A DNA stretch of 64,000 bases from Timema cristinae (taxonomy: Eukaryota; Arthropoda; Insecta; Phasmatodea; Timematidae), in the NCBI GenBank assembly GCA_039000515.1, contig JBCFYV010000001.1, positions 55,661,372 through 55,725,371 on the forward strand. The letters run 5' to 3'. Positions 46,833-57,341 of the stretch are shown here, piece by piece. The notes under the pieces are model-generated. The model saw only the letters and a list, made by a program, of their open reading frames with translations. It made no database searches and was not told the DNA's origin. Every line of letters starts with the position of its first letter. Position 1 is the stretch's first letter. Made by a program: the position numbers and the translations under genes.

Positions 46833-47800
46833 TTATTTTGATGTCCTCAACATCATCAAATATATTTCCTTTGGGGTTGTTTTCACTCTGGGAAACAGGA
46901 AGATGTCTGCATGTGCCCAGTCTGGTGAATATTGCCGGTTATCGATCTTTGCAATGGCCTGTTTCATACAAAGCTCTTCAAAGCCAGTGCAGAGTGAGCA
47001 AATGCATTGTCGTGCCAGAGAAACCAATCACCTTTTTTCGCAAAACTGTATTCTCTTTGAAATCCACCTTACCAACCTTTGAAAAACTTAAGCGTAAATT
47101 TTGCTGTTCACTGGCTGTCCTTGAAAAAATAAATTCCTTATCATTCCATCTATATCGAAAAATGTATTCACCGCAAGTTTAACAAACAAAATTTTTAAAA
47201 TAAATTTCTTGGTTCTAGGTGAAGATATGGATGATCACTACTTGTTTTGCCTCTTGGTCTTGAGATCGTACTGGAATACCCATGACTCGTCACCAGTGAA
47301 AATTATGTCGAGGAAATTAGGATTGCCTTTATAGAATCCGACCAAATATGAGCACAACGTGAATCTCCTCTACACTTGTAGATCCTTAAAGTCACGTAGG
47401 ATGAACTTCGCACAGATCTTACCCTTTCATAAGTCTTCATAAAGAATTTTTAGAAGAGTTTCTTTATTTGTGTCTAGTCTCCTGTCATCATTTTGAGATT
47501 AGCTCGTCGATCTCTTGATACCATTTCATGGACTTTGGTGGACTTATTTAAATTTAGATAATGGACTGCCACTCATAGAGTCATCTTCAATAACCTCATG
47601 TCCGTCTTATATGATCTAAATTGTAGTCCATTCAAAACTTGTAACACGACATAATACATTTGTATCATACGACACTTAAACGTTTCATAAGATTCTGTTG
47701 AAATTTTCCTCCGTTTCAAACAAATCTTGTTGTTGACTCTTTGCTCGATGCATATTCATAACAATAGAAGAAGACACGACAGCTTCTCTTAGTTGCCACT
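46833..47800 (-). pseudogene. mariner-type transposase relic
   Basis: Minus-strand frames give, from N to C: VNNKICLKRR near 47725, SGSPLSKF near 47560, EMVSRDRRANLKMM near 47500, FTGDESWVFQYDLKTKRQ near 47300 (first catalytic Asp) and YSPDWAHADIFLFPRVKT near 46900 (last catalytic Asp). This is the DD34D arrangement of Tc1/mariner. Frame changes and stops are frequent. GTGTTGCCAA near 47841 may belong to the terminal inverted repeat. Confidence 0.88.
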
Positions 47801-47859
47801 CACAAACTAACCTTTATAGTATTATGAGGTTCCCACACAGTGTTGCCAAATTTTTAAAT

Positions 47860-49750
47860 TACAAGTTTTGCAGATGTTAACTTTTTCTAACACCAGAGGT
47901 TTGTTTAGCCGCCCCAGAAAATTTATTGCCCTACAGGTATATTTAATCCACTAGATCCTGTTTGTGAAATTAATGCTGACAGACCATACGATTAGTTATA
48001 CGATGTTCACAATATATTTGTTGAAATATAAAATAAAGACTCTTAGCTCCTGAAGATTGACCAATGTTTAGCTGAATTAACTTATGAGAAATACTGGACT
48101 TATATTAGATGTAAGGGTTAGTTATAACTGTACAGTACATTAAGTTTATCATAGGACATATAACATAATTCTAGCTTTATTTAAGTATAGTGAGAGATTT
48201 AAATTAGTATATTTATCATTATTTGACAGAATTAATTTTTTTATATATTCAAATCTATTCGCTTTCCCATAAAATACATATATTATGTGAGTTATGAAAC
48301 GATAGAAGAATACAAAAAATCTTAATTTAACACTATGTCAGAGCCCTAATGACACATTTGTATTTTAAAGTTAAAATAAATAAATGGAAGAATCGATAAT
48401 CATTCTGCAATGTCTCACTGTCAAAAAAACCAAAGACTCTTCCTGTAACTGTCGTTTTAGCCCTAAATCCCCCCATATTATTTGATGGAAGACGGGATAG
48501 AGTTTTGAACCTCTTTAGCTCAAGCTCAATACCCCTCTCCCCTTGCTCACTACTTCATCGTATTTCTTGAGGAGTGAACCCAAGAGCGTAGCAATCAACG
48601 ATTCTTTTCATTCGGCTTCGTCAGGGCTGATAGAACTCATATTACAAGGTAGATGAAGTACTCACTGAAGATAATAAAAAGCTAAAAATACAAAAAACCA
48701 ATCGATCTCACTGTTGGACTGTATGACATAGTGATATGTGTTAGCAAAAATGGTTCAGATCAAATCTCATGTAACTAGCACAGAACTATAACACCATTAA
48801 AACACTAAATGAACGGGTGGGGGGATGTTTTGGTAGACGATAATTTGTAAAAATAACTAAATGTGATGCGGATAGCCTAAACAGGTAGTAGTACGTGTTA
48901 ATAAAATAGTATTAAATGCTTACGTTTATACTTTAAATCCAAACATAAATTTGACTAGCACATAATTTATAAGTATTTTTAAGTCTCATATAAATTAACT
49001 TGTTCCACCATAAGATTACGATGAGTCTCCGCATTTTAAATATCTCACTCAAACCCAAGGATTTTACAATTCTTTATGTCTATATGTCTCTGGGCCTAGA
49101 TTGAAAACCATTGGATGGAATTTGGTCAAGTTCTAAATCTAGATGCTCTATATCTCAAGATTGATTTTTAATTTGATCCTAGCATTTAAATTAAGGTTAA
49201 TTTACTAATTAATGAGTTTGAAAATTCAAAGTGGTTTGAAAATGGCTCCCACTATTTTGTTTATAATGGATATTAGTGAGTGTTTGACATGTCAAAAAGA
49301 AATTTATAGTTTTTGATAGAGAAAACATTGTGTAAGTGTAGTTAGTTAAAATAATATTATTAAAAAAAAAATCTAGGCTAAATGAGAAAATAGGCATAAT
49401 TGTGTCGTACCATTTATTTAATTAGTTTGTCTAACACATATTTTTTCTGACCTATCCTAAACGATTGGAATTGATAAGGTTTTATGAAATAAAGTAACAC
49501 CATATTATCATTTTGAAAAATGAGGAAAACATAATGACATATAAAATGTGGAAAACCGTTCCTATCACACTCAACCAATATTAGAATTTTGACATCCCTG
49601 CTTCTGGCGATCTAGGATATTGCAAGAATACAACCTTGGCTACGTGACAATGCAGTGCAGTATTGAAAGCAAAAAAAAAATACATTTTCTAAACTAACTT
49701 TCAATCATTTGTTCAATAGTCATTATCAACAGACAGACATATATGCTGTT
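47860..49750. other. AT-rich spacer with an isolated SINE tail
   Basis: A tail remnant lies at about 48867-48900 (AGCCTAAACAGGTAGTAGTA). No gene is supported. Confidence 0.45.
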
Positions 49751-49752
49751 AA

Positions 49753-50009
49753 ATAATAATACATAGCACAACGTCTTACTAACCGTTCGGGTTATGCGCT
49801 TAAGTACCAATTACACTAATGAGCTAGGAATTGGAAAGGTTTAATATAGAGGAAGTGAACCCGAATTTGCATCAAGGCAGAGTGGAAAACCATTCAGTAA
49901 AAACACCTTTAGCTCACCCAAGTGAGATTCGAACCTTGATCTCGCCGTCCTCGGCAGTCTAGCTCAACAAGAAACCCACGTGTTAGCTACTAAGCCACGA
50001 GGTGGGTCC
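49753..50009 (-). mobile_element. SINE-B copy
   Basis: Plus-strand order: AATAATACATAGCACAACGT (tail), the B body including GGAAGTGAACCCGAATTTGC, the B-box complement GAGATTCGAACCTTGATCTC, and a head ending AGCCACGAGGTGGGT. Possible target duplication GCTGTTAA/GCTGCTAA (49745-49752 and 50010-50017). Confidence 0.88.
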
Positions 50010-50017
50010 GCTGCTAA

Positions 50018-51000
50018 TTAAAACGACAGCAATAATAGACAATAATAGAGACTTGTCTAGTAAATATGTATCTAAGAACTGTCAAATTTAATCAAACTGA
50101 TATAAAGGAAAGCTAAAGAACTAGTTTTGACTATGAATGCTTCAGATTGTAGTATAAATGGAGAAAGAGTCTAGATATTAACACGGATATTAAAACAAAT
50201 TAAATGCATAGGTCTATATATAAAAAAATCAGAAACCTCGTCTAACATTCAAATATCAATATCTTTTCACGACATGTTTTATAATTTTATTTTAAAGGAG
50301 ATTGTAGAAAGAAACAACAACAAAAATATTCAAAAGTGAGGACACGTATAGTCTGATTTTTGTAGGAAGAACCGTAGAAGATAGTTACTAAAACAATTTT
50401 AATATTTTCATACTTCAAGTAATTCTATCTGCATCCATCACGTATTATAGATATTATCAATAACCATAAATTAACAAAACTAACAAAGTAAAATGTTATT
50501 AATATTGGTCGCAAATAAATATATTTGAATTATCTCCACTGTTCTTCCAACCAAAATAGGGGTAAAGGAACATAACGATTGTCCCTAACAGTATCAGCAA
50601 TACTCCATATAGTAATGTTTTCAAGTATAACGTTGCTTTGAAACAGTAAACAAACACATTATCCTGAATTATATACGGGAACAATGTGTTGTTGTTTTTT
50701 AAAGTCGGTTCACGTTTAAAGCGTAGGACACGGCGTATTGTTGAATGGGGTGGTCTTACTCCCCTCGGTCATAAAATAGAATCATGTAACCGTACATTGT
50801 ATTCAACAGACAAACAAAATCCGATAATACAGACAGCAGACAGGGAAACACACAGCTTCTTTCTTTGCTATACCGAGGATTAACGTAAAACGAGTGTGTA
50901 TAAAAATCTGTGGAGAAATCCAATGGTTTAAAGTGTGCAAGATACTTTAATCTTTATAATTTTTTCAACATATTTATAGAGATAGTATTGTAATGGTGAA
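50018..51000. other. Spacer, no gene supported
   Basis: The open frames at 50499-50684 and 50686-50883 have no recognised features. Confidence 0.45.
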
Positions 51001-51003
51001 AAC

Positions 51004-51273
51004 ACCTGCCTCTGTGGCGTAGTTGGCTAACGCGCTTGTCGTGTTGAGCCCGACTGCTGAGGACGGGGAGATCGAGGTTCGAATCTCGGTCGGGTGAACT
51101 GGGAGTGGTTTTTCCTAAATGGTTTTCCGCTCTCCCTCCACGCAAATGCGGGTTCAATTCCTTTAATTCAACCTTCCCAAATCCTAATCCATTAGTGTAA
51201 TTAGTACTTAAGCGTATAAACCGAACGGGTAGTAAGACGCGGTGCTAGGTAATAATAAATAATAATAATAATT
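51004..51273 (+). mobile_element. SINE-B, young copy
   Basis: Head CCTCTGTGGCGTAGTTGGCT, B box GAGGTTCGAATCTCGGTCGG; body with CTCTCCCTCCACGCAAATGC; common tail ACCGAACGGGTAGTAAGACG; (AAT)n. Target duplication GTGAAAAC (50996-51003 and 51274-51281), extendable to 13 bp with one mismatch. The head resembles a tRNA with an enlarged variable region. Confidence 0.92.
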
Positions 51274-51399
51274 GTGAAAACCTTGTACTTCAATAATGTG
51301 ATGGATTTGGACTTTTATTTACCCAAGGACACAAAATAATGAGCCCTACAATTACGTCTGTTTCTTCTTCCCATGTCTTGTCCTTACCTGGAATTTTAT

Positions 51400-51625
51400 T
51401 TATTTATTGAAGTATTTCTTAACCGACTGATTATATCAGCACATGACTTATAGTCTAACTCTTAAACCTAGAACAGAAACAGCATCCAGCCACCAGCAGT
51501 TAATTATTCATCACTATCACATGGGAAACCCACATCTCACGAATAATAATTTTTTCGGTCATTCCGGGAATGGAACCCATGACCCTTAGCTCAGTGGACA
51601 GACACGCTATCGTGTAAGCAAGGTG
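51400..51625 (-). mobile_element. SINE-C copy with the alternative 3' end
   Basis: The complement gives a tRNA-like head (CACTGAGCTAAGGGTCATGG, then GTTCCATTCCC), the C body (TTCTGTTCTAGGTTTAAGAG) and a 3' end ATATAATCAGTCGGTTAAGA, then AATAAATAAATAAA. This matches the copy at 7138-7330, not the common tail. Confidence 0.7.
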
Positions 51626-51979
51626 GTGATCTTGCTGAAATAACCAAAACGACTTGATGAATTATTTTCAAACTTCATATTTAAATGATTTATGGAAATA
51701 GTACAAGGGCTTTTCGTGATGTGGATTCCAGAACTCGTATTATAGGTTTACTAATTTTTTAAATTTGTAATTAAAAGATAGACTTAACAATTATTTTACA
51801 AAATTTATAATGTAAAAAATTTAATTTCTCAGAATAATTTTTTTTTTTTATGGATGGTTAATTTACTGATAATCGAATTTTAAAATTGTTGCATCAATTT
51901 ACAGAAGAATACAACTAGTTGTTTTAACTTTTACATTTTTTCCTTAATGAGTATGTAACAGCTTAATTTATGGAGATAC

Positions 51980-52235
51980 ACTTCGTTGGCCGCATGATCT
52001 AAGGCGTTACTGTGACATTAGACTAGACTTTCACTGAGAGGGAGAACGTGGTTCGAATCTAGGTCGGTTGTTATGATAGTAGTTTTCCCTGAAAAGTTTC
52101 TCATTCTCTCTTAACTCAAACGTCAGTTCACTTCCTCTAATCCTACCTTATTCATCCCTAGCTTAGTAACTAATAGCAGAAACTAATACATATGCTTATA
52201 ATCTTAACAGATCATAAGACGTGGTACTAAAAATA
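51980..52235 (+). mobile_element. SINE-D, best copy
   Basis: Head TTGGCCGCATGATCTAAGGC, very like a tRNA-Leu 5' half; B box CGTGGTTCGAATCTAGGTCG; B/D body; degraded common tail (ACAGATCATAAGACGTGGTA). Possible target duplication TATGGAGATA/TATGAAGAGA (two mismatches). Confidence 0.82.
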
Positions 52236-52291
52236 TATGAAGAGATGAGGAAAGTGACTTGATTAAACTCCCCCGTATTAGTGTGGAGAGA

Positions 52292-52529
52292 CCCACCTCG
52301 GTGGCCTACTTGGCTAACACGCTAGTTTCTTGTTGAGCTAGATTGCCTAGGACTGGGAGATTGAGTTCAAATCTTAGTCAGGTAAACTAAAGGTAGTTTT
52401 ACATTCTCCATCAACGAAAATGAAGATTCACTTCCTCTAAATTCAACCCGTCCAATTCCTGATCCATTAACATAATTAGTACTTAAGCGTATACCCAAAC
52501 GGGTAGTAAGATGCGGTGCTAAATAATAA
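52292..52529 (+). mobile_element. SINE-B with 16-bp target-site duplication
   Basis: Head CCACCTCGGTGGCCTACTTG, body and tail AAACGGGTAGTAAGATGCGG. Flanks TATTAGTGTGGAGAGA (52276-52291) and TATTAATGTGGAGAGA (52530-52545) differ at one base. Confidence 0.92.
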
Positions 52530-52672
52530 TATTAATGTGGAGAGAAGATGAAATACTATAATGATAGATGGCACGTGAAAAACCATTCCATAGTGCATCC
52601 TATCGATAAACAGAAAAGCACTAGATCTATTTTAATGTAGTATTATGTCAAGCCATATGTTTTGCAGACATC

Positions 52673-52932
52673 ACCCGCCTCGGTGGCGTAGTTGACTAAC
52701 GCACTTGTCGTGTTGAGCTCGACTGCTGAGGACGGGGAGATCGAGGTTCAAATTTCGGTCGGGTGAATTGGGGGTGGTTTATCCTAAATGGTTTTCCACT
52801 CTCCCTCCACGCAAATGCGGATTCACTTCCTCTAATTCAGCCTGCTCAATTCCTGATCCATTAGTATAATTAGTACTTAAAGCGTATAAACCGAAGGGTA
52901 GTAAGACGCGGTGCTAATTATTATTATTATTA
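52673..52932 (+). mobile_element. SINE-B with perfect 13-bp target-site duplication
   Basis: Head CGGTGGCGTAGTTGACTAAC, B-box region GAGGTTCAAATTTCGGTCGG, B body, tail GAAGGGTAGTAAGACGCGGT. Flanks TTTTGCAGACATC at 52660-52672 and 52933-52945 are identical. Confidence 0.93.
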
Positions 52933-53219
52933 TTTTGCAGACATCTCATTTGAAAGGTGAGGGCCATTTTGATAGCTATTTTCTACCCTACTCATAATAT
53001 CCCTCCCCCCTCCCAACCCTCTTTATTTTATAATCTTACAGATTAAAATATTAAAAATAGTTTTAAAAAAATATTGAAAAATTTCATTTGAGCATGAGTG
53101 TGTTATAAAGTCTCTGAAAGTTTTTATAAATATATCTTTCTTACATTCATCGCTTTTAAAAAAAGAATCACGCATTAGAAGACACGATAAAAAATAATAA
53201 ACTGGCCAGAAATGAGAAA

Positions 53220-53490
53220 AATGTGTCAGCAAGCGAGTAAGCGGTCGGCCGGTGTGAAAGGGGGTAGACGGGGTTGCAGTAGGTTAGAGGGTTATCCTTC
53301 CCCGCGGTGAGGCACGTAGAACTACGAGGTTAAGTGGTATTCGCCATCGCCACGTACGCTTAGGGAGGGGTAGAGGGGGATCTAAGGGAGGGGTACCGTG
53401 GAGTATGTGGCATACGTGTCCCACATGCGTTAACAGCGTGGCTGAAACTCAATAAAAGGGCTAAGTGCCAACGTTTCCATAATCTCGGAC
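53220..53490. other. GC-rich block, unrecognised
   Basis: Strong local rise in GC with G-rich strings (GGGAGGGGTAGAGGGGGATC) and CAATAAAAGGG near 53450. Resembles no element I can name. Confidence 0.35.
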
Positions 53491-53501
53491 AGCAACAAGA
53501 T

Positions 53502-53762
53502 TATTATTATTATAGCACCGCGTCTTACCATCCATTCGGGTTACACACTTAATAAATAATTACGCTAATGGGTTAGGAATTGGTAAGGTTGAATTTAGAG
53601 GAAGTGAACCAGCATTTGCGTGGAGGGAGAGGGGAAAGCAATTTAGGAAACGCCCTAACCCCCAGTTCATCGGACCGAGATTCGAACCTCGATCTCCCCG
53701 TTCTCAGCAGTCTAGCTCAACATGAAACTATCGCGTTAGCTAACTACGCCACCTAGGCGGAT
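53502..53762 (-). mobile_element. SINE-B copy
   Basis: (ATT)n, AGCACCGCGTCTTACCATCC, B body, B-box complement CGAGATTCGAACCTCGATCT, and head complement TTAGCTAACTACGCCACCTA. Good preservation; the target duplication is unclear. Confidence 0.9.
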
Positions 53763-53974
53763 AACAACAATAGGAACTCAAGGGGACCACAGGTTCTACC
53801 ATTCTGTCATTAAAATGTCTTTGACTATTCGCTGTGGCGTTCATGATTTGCATTTTTGTTAATATTCATAAGATTATATTGACAATGACTATCACTGACT
53901 AAGCTAAGCTATATTATTTCAATACAGAAGAGGACATTCAAACGGCTCAAATAATCTTTATGGTTGATTTTGTT

Positions 53975-54215
53975 GTGCACTACGTCTTAATAATTGTCCA
54001 TCATAGTCGTATATGTATAGAAAAAAAGCACCGATGAAGGAGATAGACTTTAAAACGAATCCATCCAAATTGTCCTATTGAGAGGTGAGAGAATAATTCA
54101 ATAAAAATCTCCATCAGCTCACCTGACTATATTTGAACCTAACCCATCATTGGAAAACCATAGCAAACAATGTTGAAGCGTTTACCCGCATAGCCATTGA
54201 TGTGGGTATAAAAAA
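53975..54215 (-). mobile_element. SINE-D, degenerate
   Basis: The tail remnant TGCACTACGTCTTAATAATT starts it; the complement at 54120-54200 keeps a diverged head. The assignment rests on order and length. Confidence 0.5.
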
Positions 54216-55037
54216 GTCGATGTTATAGTTGGAGATATTTATAAATTATTTTCCCTGCATTTCAAAAAAAATATATAATAGTTGCTTTTATTTTAGGAAG
54301 TTAGCTAAACCTTTATGACAAATAATAGGTATAATATATTATGTTTTATAAGTTAGGTCTAAAATTTTCTGTAAAAATCACAGAAATCAAGGTTGATCTA
54401 TGTTTTTCTCTATAAATACATAATATTAAGTACTTAAATCTTTTCGAAAATGATACAATACCAAACCCCATGGTTATCTGTAAATATTATATTTCTAATT
54501 CCTGTTTCATATGTGTACAAAAAAATATATTAACTACGACTGAGCGAAAATATTTTTCATTTGATAAAAGTATTCGCATAATATTGCATACATCACAGTT
54601 GTACAAAACTACAATTAATTGGTCCATGAAATTGCAATATGTTGTAACACACAAATTTGTCAAAATTGAGATTTTATTATTTCTAGACTTGTGGGCTACA
54701 ACTACACATAATGTTAAAATATTGTATCTCTCAAAAATGTATATATATTTTATTTTTAAATTATACATAATGTCGTATTCCCAGATAATTTTTATTTTGT
54801 GGAAAAATGTCTTATTCCAAATATGCTAGGGTTAAGGCATTGTTGTATTCCCCACATTAGAGGGCTAAGATTTTTAAAGTAGCATCAGTGTTTATTTTAA
54901 GATTAGAGCCTCAACAATGATATTTCTAAATGCAATATTTTTTATAATCTACCAAGTGAACATATAAAATTTATTTTTTTAATGAATTTATTTTGTAACT
55001 CAATACTTATTACATAGTTTTAGTTCTAGAATTAAAA
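54216..55037. other. AT-rich spacer upstream of the repeat-protein locus
   Basis: The open frames at 54470-54829 and its opposite strand show no motif. No promoter element is clear. Confidence 0.45.
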
Positions 55038-56972
55038 ATGACTTTTAGAACACAAAGGGAAATGGCACTAGCCAATTGCCAACAAAGCAACGCAGTTGAG
55101 TCTGCTAATGATGTTTCAAGTGATAAAGTTCCATTAAGCATTGTGACAGAGGACAATGCTACCACCTTAAATGTTACAGAGAGTAATAAATGTGTGATAC
55201 AACCATAATTTTGCGCAAATACTGAGAGTAACATTAACTATTCTTTTTCCACTAATGATGACAATGACTTTGTTTATGTTATAGAACCAGATAGTGATCA
55301 GCTTAGTTTTATTTGACAAATGAATGGTGTTGTAACCCTGAACATTTATGGGTTTGAAGAATTAAATAATGAGGTTACAGCTAAAATGCCAGTTGTAATA
55401 TATTTATAAACTAAAAACGACAATGACAATATGATTAGTTCTTCTTCATTATTTCCTGTTGGAGGAAACAGTAAAGACGCGCATAACAATATTGAAATGT
55501 ATGACAACTTAAAATCAGATGATGCATAAATTGATGAGAACAGAGAGGTGCATACAAATATTGAAGTGCGTCAGAATGCAGAGGTAAATAATACTGTAGA
55601 AGTGTATGAGAATCCAGAGGTAAATAAGACTGTAGAAGTGTATAAGAATCCAGAGGTAAATAAGACTGTAGAAGTGTATGAGAATCCAGAGGTAAATAAG
55701 ACTGTAGAAGTGTATAAGAATCCAGAGATAAATAAGACTGCAGAAGTGTATGAAAATCCAGAGGTAAATAAGACTGTAGGAGTGTATAAGAATCCAGAGG
55801 TAAATAAGACTGTAGAAGTGTATAAGAATCCAGAGGTAAATAATACTGTAGAAGTGCATGAGAATACAGAGGTAAATGAGACTGTAGAAGTGTATAAGAA
55901 TCCAGAGGTAAATAAGACTGTAGAAGTTAATGAGAATCCAGAGGTAAATAAGACTGTAGAAGTGCATGAGAATACAGAGGTAGATAAGACTGTAGAAGTG
56001 TATAAGAATCCAGAGGTAAATAAGACTGTAGAAGTGCATGAGAATACAGAGGTAAATGAGACTGTAGAAGTGCATGAGAATACAGAGGTCAATAAACCTG
56101 TAGAAGTGTATGAGAATGCAGAGGTAAATAAGACTGTAGAAGTGTATGACAATCTAGAGGTAAATAAGACTGTAGAAGTGCATGAGAATACAGAGGTAAA
56201 TGAGACTGTAGAAGTGTATAAGAATCCAGAGGTAAATAAGACTGTAGAAGTTAATGAGAATCCAGAGGTAAATAAGACTGTAGAAGTGCATGAGAATCCA
56301 GAGGTAGATAAGACTGTAGAAGTGCATGAGAATCCAGAGGTATATAAGACTGTAGAAGTGTATGAGAATCCAGAGGTCAATAAACCTGTAGAAGTGTATG
56401 AGAATGCAGAGGTAAATAAGACTGTAGAAGTGTATGACAATCTAGAGGTAAATAAGACTGTAGAAGTGTATGAGAATCCAGAGGTAAACAAGACTGTAGA
56501 AGTGTATGAGAATCCAGAGGTAAATAAGACTGTAGAAGTGTATGAGAATCTAGAGGTTAATAAGACTGTAGAAGTGTATGAGAATCCAGAGGTAAATAAG
56601 ACTGTAGAAGTGTATGACAATCTAGAGGTAAATAAGACTGTAGAAGTGTATGAGAATCCAGAGGTAAATAAGACTGTAGAAGTGTATGAGAATCTAGAGG
56701 TAAATAAGACTGTAGAAGTGCATGAGAATCCAGAGGTATATAAGACTGTAGAAGTGTATGAGAATCCAGAAGTATTTGAAGATACAAATGTTTTAAGAAA
56801 ATAACTTTCTAATGAAGATGATGTTGAACCTTTAACCACAGCCCAATCATATTCTGTTGGTAGTTATGAGTCTCCAATAATAGTTTATTCTCCCAATGCT
56901 GTTGCGAAAAAGAGAAAATGTGGTAACTCAGCCAATTGGAAGAGAAATTGTTTTGAGGTTTTCATAATGTAA
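55038..56972 (+). pseudogene. Repeat-protein frame with about 33 x 12-residue units and five stops
   Basis: One frame runs from ATG at 55038 to TAA at 56970 with no indel but with stops at 55206, 55314, 55407, 55527 and 56802. The middle, 55548-56804, is open for 418 codons and consists of a 12-residue unit, consensus VEVYENPEVNKT. Non-repeat parts before and after are acidic and rich in Ser, Thr and Asn. IEMYDNL before the stop at 55527 resembles a repeat unit, so the frame really continues across it. After the array comes a basic end, KKRKCGNSANWKRNCFEVF. There is no signal peptide or membrane segment. The function is unknown; WKRN-type basic strings occur in uncharacterised insect proteins. 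Most likely a decaying gene, less likely exon parts of a live one. Confidence 0.5.
55575..56790 (+). repeat. 36-bp minisatellite, about 33 copies
   Basis: Unit close to GTAAATAAGACTGTAGAAGT followed by GTATGAGAATCCAGAG. Units vary at few positions (TAT/CAT, CCA/ACA/CTA/GCA, AAG/GAG), and runs of units are duplicated as blocks, for example near 55850-55970 and 56165-56300. Every change keeps the 36-bp register. The complementary strand is also open throughout, a consequence of the repeat lacking stops. Confidence 0.97.
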
Positions 56973-57341
56973 TACTTTTGCACATAGATAAATACAACAA
57001 TAATTCGCATGAACATCAAATTATAAAACCCAATATTCAACACTACAAGGAATGATCTGTAAACAATTTTGCTCTAAAAAATTTTTTGATATTATTTTTC
57101 TGTGATCATATTTTTATTATTATAATGAATTCAACTTTTTCGGATATATAAAAATATATGTTCACTTTAAAAGTAAACGAAGAATGTCTTCACTAATTTT
57201 CGATAGAACAATGGAAACCTCTTAATAATTTATTATTATTAATAACAATACCATCACCGGGCAACAGCTCAGTTGAAAGGGACTCCACGTTAATATTTTT
57301 AACTCTATGATCTCAAATAACCAAATTAGCAAATTACTAAA

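Noticed and set aside
51011..51090. Possible functional tRNA genes at SINE heads (also 52690 and 9047)
   Set aside because: Each has SINE body and tail attached and the acceptor stems do not pair properly; they are tRNA-derived heads.
55571..56839. 422-codon minus-strand frame opposite the repeat protein (Ser/Thr/Phe/Tyr-rich)
   Set aside because: It mirrors the 36-bp repeat, which has no stop in several frames. The plus frame has repeat-like and coding-like flanks, the minus frame does not.
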